Source: Bacillus sp. V2I10 (GTDB lineage: Bacteria > Bacillota > Bacilli > Bacillales > Bacillaceae). Taken from it: a stretch of DNA of 64,000 nt. A program made the position numbers and the translations under genes. The stretch spans positions 3,620,001-3,684,000 of the forward strand of contig NZ_JAUSYV010000001.1 in NCBI RefSeq assembly GCF_030817055.1. Reading direction: 5' to 3'. Positions 50,001-58,331 of this stretch are shown in pieces. How positions within the stretch are numbered: position 1 is the stretch's first letter; each line of letters opens with the position of its first letter. The notes below the pieces were generated by a model. The model ran no database searches, was not told the origin of the DNA, and saw nothing but the letters and a program-made list of their open reading frames with translations.

Positions 50001-51330
50001 CATAAGCACTTCCTGGGACCGATGAACGAATATTTACGCCAGGGGCTGAAATATCCGGTTTCGTTTCATCATAAGGTGATGGCCCCTGTAGAGAAAATGT
50101 ACCCAATTGATTATTTATGTCAGTCGCACCAGTAGCAAAGGATTCCGGATAGTTTGCTGGATTGGAGATTGAACCAGGTCCTCCAGGATTGAATATAGTC
50201 GTGTTTCCAGCTGAAAATTCCGGAAAAATATCAGCTGCACGCCAGGCTTGGACCATTGGTCTGTACCATTCATCAAGTCCAGATCCTCCGCCCCAGGAAT
50301 TGTTGACAACATCAGGCGCCATTTCCGGGTGGGGATTGCCATTAGCATCTTTTGGAGCAATAATCCATTCTCCAGCTGCCAATAGATCTACATCTGATCC
50401 GCCATCTTCCGTAAATGCTTTAACAGCTATCCATTTTGCTCCAGGAGCTACGCCTATTTGATTGCTGCCGTTTGGTTCAGCCCCTACCATCGTACCTGTA
50501 ACATGTGTTCCGTGACCTTGATCATCATATGGAGCTGATTGAGCAGCAGTAGCATCAAACCAGTTGAATTGATGATCAGGTGATTCAGGAGCTGCAGGGT
50601 TATAACCCCGGTAGTTATCCTTTAAAGCCGGATGATCCCACTGAACACCCGTATCAATGGAAGCAACAACTGTCCCGCTCCCGTCGATTCCCATTTCCCA
50701 GGCAGCAGGTGCGCCAATTTGATCGATATTCCATTCTGTGCTTGCTTGCGCCGCTTTAGATTCCGCTGACTTTTGGACAGCCTTTTCTTTTTTGGCGGAC
50801 TCTGCGTTTAATTGCCTCATTTCATTTGGAAGCACTTTCTCTACCTCAGGAAATGATGCAACCTGCTCCATCACTTCCTCCGTAGCAGTTACAGCCATGC
50901 CATTTACGATGTAAAAGGATTGAATACCTTTCGCATTGCCCGCATTCACTTCTTTTGTTAAGTATGTTTTAAGATTTTGCTGTGTTTCAATCGCTTTTGC
51001 TCTTAGCGAAGAGACAACAGCAGAACGTTTTTCAAATTTTGCTTGGGCTTTTGAGTCTTTATCTTTAGCTGCTTCTTTCATTGCATCTTTAGCCACTTTA
51101 CCCGTATCAACTTGATCTTTTAACTTTATGAGAAACGTTACTTTTTCATCTTTTTCGAATGCCTGAGTCAATTTTTTGGAGACTTTCCCGGCCTGTATGT
51201 TTTTCTGGTCTTTTACAGAGGTGCTGACGCCAGATTTTGAGCTTGCTGTTGAAACACTCGGAGCAAGCATGGTAAGAAGCAGGATAAAAATTGACAAAAT
51301 ACTAAGCAATTTAACATGTTTCTTCTGCAT
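47002..51330 (-). CDS. bpr: bacillopeptidase F, secreted subtilisin-family (S8) protease
   Basis: Very large exported serine protease, 1442 residues. Domains in order: Sec signal peptide (1-30, LLSILSIFILLLTMLAPSVS), an I9-like propeptide region with VTFLIKLKDQVD (about 60-170), the S8 catalytic domain with Asp in VASIDTGVQWDHP (about 225), His in GHGTHVTGTMVG (about 273) and Ser in GTSMAGPHVAAVVAL (about 449). Next come an Ig-like segment (about 540-620), a jelly-roll/MAM-like FESGASGW domain (about 645-800), carboxypeptidase regulatory-like beta domains (about 860-1000) and C-terminal Big/Ig-like repeats (about 1180-1400). Same position (ftsZ side of spoIIGA) as B. subtilis bpr. Confidence 0.93.
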   Translation of the reverse strand: MQKKHVKLLSILSIFILLLTMLAPSVSTASSKSGVSTSVKDQKNIQAGKVSKKLTQAFEKDEKVTFLIKLKDQVDTGKVAKDAMKEAAKDKDSKAQAKFEKRSAVVSSLRAKAIETQQNLKTYLTKEVNAGNAKGIQSFYIVNGMAVTATEEVMEQVASFPEVEKVLPNEMRQLNAESAKKEKAVQKSAESKAAQASTEWNIDQIGAPAAWEMGIDGSGTVVASIDTGVQWDHPALKDNYRGYNPAAPESPDHQFNWFDATAAQSAPYDDQGHGTHVTGTMVGAEPNGSNQIGVAPGAKWIAVKAFTEDGGSDVDLLAAGEWIIAPKDANGNPHPEMAPDVVNNSWGGGSGLDEWYRPMVQAWRAADIFPEFSAGNTTIFNPGGPGSISNPANYPESFATGATDINNQLGTFSLQGPSPYDETKPDISAPGVNIRSSVPGSAYEGGWNGTSMAGPHVAAVVALLRQVDSSITVDEIEEVLTTTATPLIDSTFTSSPNNGYGHGLVNAYDAVSSLMTGLGKVKGQVAKEGEDTEAPVFLHTAPDETFAGMNLPLTIAVQDNVSVTNVSLHYQDNSGEWQIAEAQRISGDYLDGVYEAVIPGSAIMEGTFIYKWKAVDFGANEVVSDEYEIAVKPGISTGYEQDFESGASGWTSYGTKNSWEHGVPINGPGNAASGENVYATNLDGDYENGSNMNLLMPPIDLPQEGQAFLQFKQWHELEARYDFGHVFVSTDQENWTQALRVNGVTTGWIDGQVDLSQYAGQRIYVQFNVTTDGSVVKDGWYIDDVKLTNTALETPSKASLGIDKKPVSETKAGIEKKEKVDPEKISPAPYVKKSSESQENAEPAALPLRAQVSVLETGRSTYSSLQDGSYEIVHGAGSYTLQAEAYGYESETQAVTIENDDVTESNFILEELPKGTVSGTVTNDVTGEPIPNATLLLVEDAAITPVQTNSEGEYAIVAYEGEYTLKAMAPSYYGKDVQIEIEADQTMIQNVTLKPFIGYPGEIGYDDGTAENARAFNAAGNGWAVKMSLAEGNERAIVTGGLFRFWDTEWPVPGGTEFQVAIYDASGPDGAPGKKLAGPIDATALRNGEWTMVNLLDQGVVVDGDFYLVYIQTKANPNSPGLATDENGENAGRSYQMVGGAWSASPAEEGNYMIRAIVNYEVTAPEITSPKEETFTNQEKAVVEGKAAPTTTVHVYNGSSEAAAVQAAVNGTFRAEVTLQEGENVLTAKSSTEAGITDASNAVKVTLDKTKPQFTVENPKNGEKFNTEALTVSGTVTDENLDWIKVNGQKAIVKDGTFSKRILLENGENIITVLAADKASNRLKKTVKVYVKYDAPVIENIQPSADKYMKSGESVKIEFTSEEDLDATFVLHMPLTNASVQNATELPLRETSPRHYEGYYTATSNMKADGARIEVIARDDFGNETRAIAEGKLFINGKKPTK

Positions 51331-51861
51331 TCCTAAAATTCCCCCTTTAAATTTAAAATGATTGAAACATATCCCCCTTCCCCTGATCTCTTTGTCAGTT
51401 CTGGGCTGTTAACATTAATTTAATGAAAGTATTTTGATTATTTTGTCATTATATGTAAGATTTTTCTTAATTTTCCAAAAACGAGGATATAGTAGGAGCA
51501 TCCTCTTTTCCTTCGTAGTCCAAATGATCTTCCGCCAAAAACTTTGGATCTTGCAAAAATGAGATTTTATATAGGTTCAATAAGGATGTTTATAGCATTT
51601 TTTATGGGGGTAAATCTATCTATTTGAAAAGGAGGTTCTTAGGTTGAGAGAAAAATGATTCGTATTTCCTTTTTTATCCATATTAAGATATACAGTAAGC
51701 GAGAGAGAGAGTCTTAAGCCACAATCAGAGGCGATAATGAAGAAGTCATTTCATTCAAAAGTATCGTAAATCGGACAACATAGTTCAATTGTCAGCCAGA
51801 GTTTAAGACTATAATGAATTGTCCAGAAAGTGATGGCTGCTGTTGTAAGAGAATTTCAGGC
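51331..51861. other. long bpr-ftsZ intergenic region without a recognised gene
   Basis: About 530 bases, AT-rich. It must hold the bpr promoter, but I find no convincing -35/-10 pair on the minus strand. A plus-strand AAAGGAGG (51630-51637) is followed only by a four-codon frame and a 20-codon ATG frame with poor spacing. A short GAGAGAGA run lies near 51702. A plus-strand TTGTCA-N15-TATAAT (51790-51816) points toward the ftsZ terminator. No tRNA, repeat copy or open frame of note. Confidence 0.6.
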
Positions 51862-51893
51862 AAAAAAAACCTGGCCAAAGGGGCCAGGTTTTC
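51862..51893 (-). terminator. intrinsic terminator after ftsZ
   Basis: Minus strand AAACCTGGCC, loop CCTTT, GGCCAGGTTTTTTTTG: ten-base-pair GC-rich stem and T8 tract, a few bases after the ftsZ stop. Confidence 0.9.
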
Positions 51894-51900
51894 CGATATT

Positions 51901-53055
51901 TTATCGGCGTTTATTACGGTTTCTTAAGAATGTTGGAATATCGAGTGTATCTTCACCTTGCTGCATAGAACGGTTTGTCATTTCTTGTGCAGGCTCTTCG
52001 CGCTCACGCTTCATTTCTCTTACGTCGCGAGGCTTTGGCATAGGTTTTGGCGATGTATTATTCCCAAAAGGTCTTGATGTGGGTTTGCTGTGGTTGATTT
52101 CAACTTCATTGAAACCAGTCGCAATAACCGTCACAACAATTTCATCTTTTAAGTTTTCATTGATAACAGATCCGAAAATCATGTTAACATCTTGATCAGA
52201 TGCAGTTGCTACAATATCAGCAGCTTCCTGAACTTCGTACAAGCTTAAGTTAGATCCGCCTGTAATGTTCATTAGGACACCTTGAGCACCATCAATTGAT
52301 GTTTCAAGCAGCGGACTTGAGATTGCTTTCTTAGCAGCTTCTGCAGCTCTGCTTTCTCCAGTTGCAACACCAATACCCATTAATGAAGAACCTTTATTAG
52401 ACATAATTGTTTTAACATCCGCAAAGTCAAGGTTGATGAGTCCAGGTACAGCGATCAAGTCAGAAATACCTTGTACACCCTGGCGTAAAACGTTGTCCGC
52501 TTCACGGAAAGCTTCTAGCATAGGAGTATTTTTATCTACGATTTCAAGAAGACGGTCATTAGGAATCACGATTAATGTGTCAACTGATTCCTTCATTGAA
52601 GAAATTCCGCCTGCTGCCTGCATTGCACGCTTGCGTCCTTCAAACGTAAACGGACGAGTGACAACACCTACAGTTAAAGCCCCTAAGTCTTTAGCGATCT
52701 GGGCAATAACTGGAGCTGCTCCAGTTCCTGTTCCTCCGCCCATTCCAGCTGTAACGAAAACCATATCTGCGCCTCTTAAAGCTTCTTCAATCTGCTCCTT
52801 GCTTTCTTCAGCCGCCTTTTTTCCCACTTCAGGATTAGCACCTGCGCCAAGGCCTCTTGTCAGCTTAGAACCAATCTGCATTCTTGTTTCTGCTTTAGAT
52901 AGGTTCAGTGCCTGTGCATCCGTGTTCACCGCAATAAAATCTACTCCTTGAACACCGTGTTCTATCATACGGTTAACAGCGTTGTTTCCTCCGCCGCCAA
53001 CCCCAATAACTTTAATTGTTGCCATTCCATCAATATTGCTTTCAAACTCCAACAT
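51901..53055 (-). CDS. ftsZ: cell division protein FtsZ
   Basis: Tubulin-like GTPase that forms the cytokinetic Z-ring. The 384 residues have a short N-terminus, the GTP-binding domain with IKVIGVGGGGNNAVNRM (about 14-30), the tubulin signature GGGTGTGAAPVIA (about 105-117), the T7 synergy loop NLDFADVKTIM with catalytic Asp residues (about 206-216), a variable linker rich in Pro/Arg/Glu (about 318-365) and the C-terminal peptide DIPTFLRNRNKRR that binds FtsA, SepF and ZapA. Follows ftsA by 44 bases. Confidence 0.98.
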   Translation of the reverse strand: MLEFESNIDGMATIKVIGVGGGGNNAVNRMIEHGVQGVDFIAVNTDAQALNLSKAETRMQIGSKLTRGLGAGANPEVGKKAAEESKEQIEEALRGADMVFVTAGMGGGTGTGAAPVIAQIAKDLGALTVGVVTRPFTFEGRKRAMQAAGGISSMKESVDTLIVIPNDRLLEIVDKNTPMLEAFREADNVLRQGVQGISDLIAVPGLINLDFADVKTIMSNKGSSLMGIGVATGESRAAEAAKKAISSPLLETSIDGAQGVLMNITGGSNLSLYEVQEAADIVATASDQDVNMIFGSVINENLKDEIVVTVIATGFNEVEINHSKPTSRPFGNNTSPKPMPKPRDVREMKREREEPAQEMTNRSMQQGEDTLDIPTFLRNRNKRR

Positions 53056-53099
53056 ACAAAATCCTCCTAATCCATCGAATGACTTCCTCTTGATGCAGG

Positions 53100-54389
53100 T
53101 TATTCAAAGAAGTAACCAAAGAATTTTTTTACTTTGCTTTCTTTTTTCTCTTCTTTTTCTTTTGGTTTTGAACGCTGCTGCTGCTGATGCTGAGGTTCTC
53201 TTTGAGACGTTTTCTCAATCTTATCAGGAACAACATTCGAACTGATGCTTCTGCCTTGAATCTTCGCATTTTTATAAGCAAATTGGATCAAGCCTACACC
53301 TGTCATATATTTAGGTTCTCTTACACCAATATAATCTGGGCTTGCAATGCGAACGTTATTTTGCAGAACAGCCTGGGAAATCTCAAGAACTCCTGGCATA
53401 CTGACCGTTCCACCAGTCAGAACAAATCCGCCAGGCAAGTCTCTTACACCCAGTCTCTTAATCTCGTGTAAAACGAGTTCAAACATTTCTTCAAGTCTAG
53501 CTTCTATAATATCAGATATTTCAAGCTGATTGAATTGCTGTTTTTGGTCTGTGCCAATAATCGCAGCTTCAAACACTTCTTCTTCAGAAGCATAATCATA
53601 AAAAGCATGTCCATGTTTCACTTTAATGCGCTCAGCCTCGTCAGTTGTTGTGCGAAGTCCGATTGAAAGGTCTTTCGTTATGTTCTCGCCGCCAATTGGA
53701 AGGACGCTTGTCGTTTGCAGATGACCTTGATCAAAGACAGCAATCGTCGTGGATCCCCCTCCAATATCAACCAATGCTACACCGAGATTTTTTTCATCTT
53801 TTGATAATGCAACGGCTCCTGATGCAAGCGGCTGCAGGCAAATATCCGTTATTTCAAGACCTGCTTTTTCAACACAGCGAAGCAGATTATGTAAAATCGT
53901 TCTAGATCCTGTAATAATGGTGCCTTCCATTTCAAGACGGACACCAATCATTCCGCGCGGATCGCTGATTTCATCCAGACCATCGACTATGAATTGCTGA
54001 GGAATAACATCTATTATTTCTCGTTCAGGAGGTATAGACATAACTTGAGCTGCTTCAATCACTCTTCTTATGTCTTCATTAGCAATTTCACGATTGTCAC
54101 TTGAAACTGCAACAACCCCGTGACAATCCTGCAACTGAACGTGATTGCCAGTCACCCCTACTACGACTCTTTTAAGCGGTATGCCAACCATTCTTTCTGC
54201 CTGCTCCACCGCTTTTTTAATAGAATGAACGGTCTCGTCAATATCAACGATCGACCCTTTTCTTAATCCTTCAGATTTCACATTGCCTACACCTATAATG
54301 TTTAAATTATCATCTGCCATTTCACCGATGATAACCTTAACACTGGATGTACCGATGTCTAGACTTACAAAGATTTCATTGTTGTTCAT
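53100..54389 (-). CDS. ftsA: cell division protein FtsA
   Basis: Actin-like ATPase that tethers FtsZ filaments to the membrane and recruits late division proteins. The 429 residues start FVSLDIGTSSVKVIIGE (phosphate-1 loop, about 7-20), include the FtsA-specific 1C domain (about 84-160), phosphate-2 ALVDIGGGSTTIAVF (about 205-219), adenosine site GFVLTGGTVSMPG, then a Gln/Arg/Lys-rich linker and the C-terminal amphipathic membrane helix SKVKKFFGYFFE. RBS AAGGAGGTG. The 218-base upstream spacer suggests its own promoters. Confidence 0.97.
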   Translation of the reverse strand: MNNNEIFVSLDIGTSSVKVIIGEMADDNLNIIGVGNVKSEGLRKGSIVDIDETVHSIKKAVEQAERMVGIPLKRVVVGVTGNHVQLQDCHGVVAVSSDNREIANEDIRRVIEAAQVMSIPPEREIIDVIPQQFIVDGLDEISDPRGMIGVRLEMEGTIITGSRTILHNLLRCVEKAGLEITDICLQPLASGAVALSKDEKNLGVALVDIGGGSTTIAVFDQGHLQTTSVLPIGGENITKDLSIGLRTTTDEAERIKVKHGHAFYDYASEEEVFEAAIIGTDQKQQFNQLEISDIIEARLEEMFELVLHEIKRLGVRDLPGGFVLTGGTVSMPGVLEISQAVLQNNVRIASPDYIGVREPKYMTGVGLIQFAYKNAKIQGRSISSNVVPDKIEKTSQREPQHQQQQRSKPKEKEEKKESKVKKFFGYFFE

Positions 54390-54607
54390 TCTATGGCACC
54401 TCCTTAACTTTTCATTTCCATTCTATTATTAGAGGAACAACAATACAATGAATCTAGTTTTACATATTTGTAACAATAGTGAAAAATATTGTGATAATTG
54501 ACTTCTCATTGTCACATTTATTTTCCATGTCCTTAATACGGACTCTTCTTAATAAATACATACTAAAGTGAGTATTCGTCAAATCCTTGATTTTCCCTCT
54601 TAAAAAA
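54390..54607. other. sbp-ftsA spacer, likely ftsAZ promoter region
   Basis: 218 AT-rich bases without a gene. I see no clear terminator after sbp. Possible promoter pieces on the minus strand (TTGACG near 54579, GTGACA near 54515) lack good partners. An inverted repeat ACAATA-GTGAAAAA-TATTGT (about 54472-54491) stands out. B. subtilis drives ftsAZ from sigma-A and sigma-H promoters in this spacer; I cannot assign them here. Confidence 0.4.
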
Positions 54608-54970
54608 TCAACTTTTTTTTAGTTTTTGGCGTGATTGAGTCCAATTGGAAATTAAAATTCGTCTGATTACAGCAATATTTTGGAACAGTCTGACACCAAA
54701 AGCAAATATTGCTACCAAATACAAGTCTACACCAAGATGAACACCTAGAAAAGCTAAACTTGCAGCCAATATGATGTTGAAGAAAAATCCGGATACAAAA
54801 ACCATCTCATCGTACATATTTTGCAGATGAGCGCGAATACCTCCAAGAAGAGTATCCAGTGCAGCAAGTATAGCAATGGACAGATAATTCGAATATTCAC
54901 TGGGAATTCGGAAATCAGTGAGCAGTCCCAATGTTATTCCTAATATTAATCCTAAAATGGGAAGCCACAT
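54608..54970 (-). CDS. sbp: small basic protein Sbp (DUF1290)
   Basis: Membrane protein of the Sbp/DUF1290 family, encoded upstream of ftsA in many Bacilli; function unknown. The 120 residues contain three or four hydrophobic helices: LPILGLILGITLGLL (3-17), YLSIAILAALDTLLGGIRA (about 29-47), a third near 57-75 (FVSGFFFNIILAASLAFLGV) and VDLYLVAIFAFGVRLFQNIAVIRR, followed by a basic tail SRQKLKKS. The start A is shared with the ylxX stop (TAATG). Confidence 0.9.
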   Translation of the reverse strand: MWLPILGLILGITLGLLTDFRIPSEYSNYLSIAILAALDTLLGGIRAHLQNMYDEMVFVSGFFFNIILAASLAFLGVHLGVDLYLVAIFAFGVRLFQNIAVIRRILISNWTQSRQKLKKS

Positions 54971-55689
54971 TATGATTTCTCTCCTTCCTCAACAGGCTTC
55001 ATGTTTTTAATCCGAATCGCGTCATCATATGGAGGTATGACAATCCGATCCTTGGGCTCCGAAATTGTGAGCCGTAAATTGTCAATAGCAAAGGTGTCCA
55101 TTGTCGTAGACCCGTTTAGTCTGCTAAAGAGCTTTTCAGCGTCGTCTGAAATGACTTTAATTTCAATTGGATATGAATTCAAACTGTACCCGTCCATTTT
55201 TGTTTGACCATTAATATCACGGATGACGGTTGTATTCACAACTCTTCTGTCTGCGATAGAGACATGCTCAGCACCATAAGAATTCAGCTCATTCAACAAT
55301 CGTTTCAGCAAATCCGGTGCAATGTTTTCAACCTCTGTCTGAGATACTGCTTCATCAAACAGGGGTTCAATTGTAATGACTACACCCGCTCCTGTTACTT
55401 CCGTTAATCCCGCTTCATTTTTAAGTTCTTTAAGAGTCTCTTTCAGCGTTTTTTCTGCACTTTGATTTTCGTCATTTTCGTATGTATCAATCAGCTCTTC
55501 GTATTTGCGGATCTCAAGCAGAAGGTTTGATTGAGTCTCTTGTTCCTGCTTGAGGGCCTCCCTCAATTGCCACATGTCACGTGTGTCTCTTACTGCCGGT
55601 TCCAGAATCGACTGAAATTGAACGGCAAGCATTAAACCAAATATCATAGTCAGTAATGCAAAGCTGACACCCTTAAGATTTTTCTTCAA
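54970..55689 (-). CDS. ylxX: YlxX, DUF881 family protein
   Basis: DUF881 protein with one N-terminal membrane helix (GVSFALLTMIFGLMLAVQF), a coiled coil (about 30-75, LREALKQEQETQSNLLLEIRKYEELID) and an extracytoplasmic domain with LTEVTGAGVVITIEPL, LLKRLLNELNSYGAEHVSIADRRV and PIEIKVISD. It is the second of two DUF881 paralogues between divIB and sbp. The TTG at 55689 is five bases after AGGTGG and gives 239 residues; a GTG at 55698 is the alternative. Division or wall function is inferred from location only. Confidence 0.85.
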   Translation of the reverse strand: MKKNLKGVSFALLTMIFGLMLAVQFQSILEPAVRDTRDMWQLREALKQEQETQSNLLLEIRKYEELIDTYENDENQSAEKTLKETLKELKNEAGLTEVTGAGVVITIEPLFDEAVSQTEVENIAPDLLKRLLNELNSYGAEHVSIADRRVVNTTVIRDINGQTKMDGYSLNSYPIEIKVISDDAEKLFSRLNGSTTMDTFAIDNLRLTISEPKDRIVIPPYDDAIRIKNMKPVEEGEKS

Positions 55690-55701
55690 GGCAACCACCT
55701 A

Positions 55702-56412
55702 TCAAGATTTCTTTTCTTGCAATAATGGATTCATCTTTATTTCGTTTTTTTTCTCAAGGGTTATCACGATATTATCGTAAGCAATCTGCTCGACAATACC
55801 GCCGGCGATATTTAATGCCTGATCCAGAACAGCAGGCTCGCCGATGGCAGAAATGACAAAGGGAGCTGGAAATTGATTTCCATCCACAGTAACGACAGGA
55901 CCATTACAATATATATACGAATCATGCGATAATCTTTGTCCATTGATGGCGATGGTACTTGCGCCCGAAATAAGCAATTCATTGATCACTTTAAAAATAT
56001 GGCCTTCATGAACAATATAATTATTTACATTTTCCCCTTCTGGAATGTAGGAGGAATCCTCCAAAGTAACTTCAATGCCCTCCCCTGCTACACCCAGTTC
56101 GCCTACATACATTCTGTACTTTTCAACATCTTCCACAAGATTAAAGTAAATCTGCTTTTCATTCTTCAGATTTTCTTCAATTTCTCTTACTTTTTCCTGG
56201 CTTTTAAATAGTTCCTTTTGAAGCTCTGTATTTCTTTCCTCCTGCTTAATCAGCAGCTGTCTTGTTTCATACTCTTTGGTCCACTGTTCAGAAGAAATTC
56301 CATTATTAGGACGCTGTTCTTTCGTGAGCTGATAAGAAAACGAAACTAAAAAACCGAGAACAAGCATGATTAAAGAGAGAACAACATATCTACCTCTCAT
56401 CTTCATTTTCAT
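55702..56412 (-). CDS. ylxW: YlxW, DUF881 family protein
   Basis: Paralogue of the next gene, 236 residues: a membrane helix near the start (YVVLSLIMLVLGFLVSFSY), a coiled coil (about 45-95) and a DUF881 domain with GEGIEVTLEDSSYIPEG, VINELLISGASTIAINGQRL and CNGPVVTVDGNQFPAPFVISAIG. It overlaps the divIB end by 23 bases. The pair of DUF881 genes between divIB and sbp is a conserved Bacillus arrangement; their role is unknown. Confidence 0.88.
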   Translation of the reverse strand: MKMKMRGRYVVLSLIMLVLGFLVSFSYQLTKEQRPNNGISSEQWTKEYETRQLLIKQEERNTELQKELFKSQEKVREIEENLKNEKQIYFNLVEDVEKYRMYVGELGVAGEGIEVTLEDSSYIPEGENVNNYIVHEGHIFKVINELLISGASTIAINGQRLSHDSYIYCNGPVVTVDGNQFPAPFVISAIGEPAVLDQALNIAGGIVEQIAYDNIVITLEKKNEIKMNPLLQEKKS

Positions 56413-57229
56413 TTTGCTCTGTCCCCTCCGGCTCTGCTTCTAATGCGGCTCCGTCTTCCGCTGCTTCTTGTGCAGCTTCATCCTTCTTATCGAATGATTC
56501 GAAATAGGTTCCGACTTCCATATGAATAATGCCTTTGGAATTTGGCGCAAGCTGGCTGACAATGGCCGGATAATCAATCATTTTTTTTGAAAAGCTGCGT
56601 ACTGAGGCCTGCACTTCATATCCGTCATTCATGTATAGCGTAATATGCCATGGGTCCGTTTTTTCAGGTGTATGGTAGATTTCAGAAATCGCATTCGTTA
56701 CACTGTCAGGAAGACTCATGAGTTCCATGGCCATTTCTTCAATCTCTTCAGCCTTGCTCCAATTAATTAGAAGCGGCGCATCGTCTGGAAAAGTCCCTTC
56801 CAAAGGATCGAGTGTTTTGCCGTTTTCAAGTATGGGGGAGTATTGATCTCCTTTTACGATATAGGCCACTTTATGATATTCTTCTACCACAATCGTTACT
56901 TTATTAGGCAATTGCTTGTCCAATTTAACATTTTGAATCTGTTCAAAATCTGACAGGGCATCATTCACTTCTTTTTCACCAATGCTCCAAAAGCCGGATT
57001 TTGCTGTGATTCCACTCATATTTATTATTTCTTCATCAGATACTGTCTTATTTCCGGCAACATCTATGGAAGATACTTTGCTAAGCGGAGATTGAAAGTA
57101 GATCACCAATAATATGAGGATGAAAAAGACGGATAAAAATAAAATTAATCTGCGGTTTGATTTTTGTTTCCGATGCTCCTGGAGCTTTGGAACACGATCT
57201 TCAAGCGAAACGACTTTGCCTTTTTCCAA
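56390..57229 (-). CDS. divIB: cell division protein DivIB (FtsQ)
   Basis: Bitopic division protein that works with FtsL and DivIC at the septum. The 279 residues have a basic cytoplasmic N-terminus (about 1-27), one membrane helix (LILFLSVFFILILLVIYF), a POTRA domain (about 50-120: VSSIDVAGNKTVSDEEIINMSGI), the FtsQ/DivIB beta domain and an acidic Glu/Ala-rich tail (about 250-279). It begins after a terminator-like hairpin that follows murB, so it may have separate transcription. Confidence 0.94.
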   Translation of the reverse strand: MEKGKVVSLEDRVPKLQEHRKQKSNRRLILFLSVFFILILLVIYFQSPLSKVSSIDVAGNKTVSDEEIINMSGITAKSGFWSIGEKEVNDALSDFEQIQNVKLDKQLPNKVTIVVEEYHKVAYIVKGDQYSPILENGKTLDPLEGTFPDDAPLLINWSKAEEIEEMAMELMSLPDSVTNAISEIYHTPEKTDPWHITLYMNDGYEVQASVRSFSKKMIDYPAIVSQLAPNSKGIIHMEVGTYFESFDKKDEAAQEAAEDGAALEAEPEGTEQNENEDER

Positions 57230-57279
57230 CTGTAATCACCCCTCATCCCGAAACACTTTCGGGGGCGTAAAATCATCTT

Positions 57280-57314
57280 AAAAAGAGAAACAAACGGCAT
57301 GATGTATGCCGTTT
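57280..57314 (-). terminator. terminator-like hairpin between murB and divIB
   Basis: Minus strand AAACGGCAT, loop ACATC, ATGCCGTTT, then GTTTCTCTTTTT: nine-base-pair perfect stem but an interrupted T tract. Probably a partial terminator within the operon. Confidence 0.55.
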
Positions 57315-57376
57315 AGCAACTGTACCTTCAATAAAGACAGTATACCACAATAAAAGGAAAAAGAGATAAGCATTCT

Positions 57377-58288
57377 CTACTCATTTACACCGACAATTTC
57401 AACTTCTGTTTCCATTCTGACACCATGTTTTTCATAAATTGTTTTTTTAACAAAATCAATTAAATCAAGGACGTCTTTAGCCGTGGCATTACCTGTATTC
57501 ACAATGAAATTTCCATGAAGTTCGGAAATTTTCGCTCCGCCGATCTGATAGCCCTTCAGGCCTGATTCCTGAATCAGCTGGCCGGCATAATGCGGAAGGG
57601 GATTTCTAAACACGCTGCCGCAGTTTGGATGATCCCATGGCTGAGTTTCTCTGCGGTAATCTTTATTTTTCTGAAGTTCTGCCACAATTTCTTCGCGATT
57701 GCCTTTCTCAAGCTTCAAAACCGCTTCTAGGCAAATGCCCGGGCGTTTCTTCTGAAGCAGGGAAGTCCGGTATGAAAAGTCCAATTCTTCCGCTGTCAGC
57801 CATTCCATCGTTCCATCCTCAAACAGAATATGAGCCTTTACAAGGATTTTGGACATATCAGAACCGTGAGCACCCGCGTTCATATATACAGCTCCTCCTA
57901 CAGATCCGGGAATGCCCCCTGCGAACTGAAGACCGGAGAGTCCCTGTTTGCTGATGACAGTCGTTAATTTAATTAGAGAGTAGCCTCCTCCTGCAGTAAT
58001 GGTATCTCCATCCACTTCAAGATGATCCAGTCCTTTTCCTAGTTTAATCACGACACCCTTAATGCCTGAATCCCCAACAAGCAGATTAGATCCCCTGCCG
58101 ATCGCTCTCCATGGAACACCGCTTTCTGTTACGGTATCCATCGTTTTTTTCAGATCTCCAATCGAATTTGGCTCTACAAAAATTTCCGCAGGTCCTCCGA
58201 TTTTAATGGTTGTATGCCTTGCCAGCGGTTCATTTTGAACAACTTTCCCAACTTCTGCTTCTTGTAATTTCATTAGTATCTTTTCCAT
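57377..58288 (-). CDS. murB: UDP-N-acetylenolpyruvoylglucosamine reductase
   Basis: FAD enzyme that reduces UDP-GlcNAc-enolpyruvate to UDP-MurNAc. The 303 residues, type II form, show the FAD domain (HTTIKIGGPAEIFVEP about 26-41; AIGRGSNLLVGD about 81-92; GIPGSVGGAVYMNAGAHGSD about 141-160), the catalytic Ser in NCGSVFRNP (about 222) and the C-terminal LHGNFIVNTGNATAKDV region with a distal Glu. RBS AGGAGG. Upstream, 44 bases before the ATG, the murG-murB spacer can form interlocking helices. Confidence 0.96.
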   Translation of the reverse strand: MEKILMKLQEAEVGKVVQNEPLARHTTIKIGGPAEIFVEPNSIGDLKKTMDTVTESGVPWRAIGRGSNLLVGDSGIKGVVIKLGKGLDHLEVDGDTITAGGGYSLIKLTTVISKQGLSGLQFAGGIPGSVGGAVYMNAGAHGSDMSKILVKAHILFEDGTMEWLTAEELDFSYRTSLLQKKRPGICLEAVLKLEKGNREEIVAELQKNKDYRRETQPWDHPNCGSVFRNPLPHYAGQLIQESGLKGYQIGGAKISELHGNFIVNTGNATAKDVLDLIDFVKKTIYEKHGVRMETEVEIVGVNE

Positions 58289-58331
58289 GACAGCCTCCTA
58301 AAATAGATTGTTCTTTTCCTGTATGACATTG

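Noticed and set aside
51630..51720. AAAGGAGG with TTG and ATG short frames in the bpr-ftsZ spacer
   Set aside because: The TTG frame has four codons, and the 20-codon ATG frame is about 20 bases from the ribosome-like site; no similarity to known peptides.
52433..52951. 172-codon plus-strand ORF opposite ftsZ
   Set aside because: Antisense shadow of the highly conserved ftsZ frame; no start signal or family.
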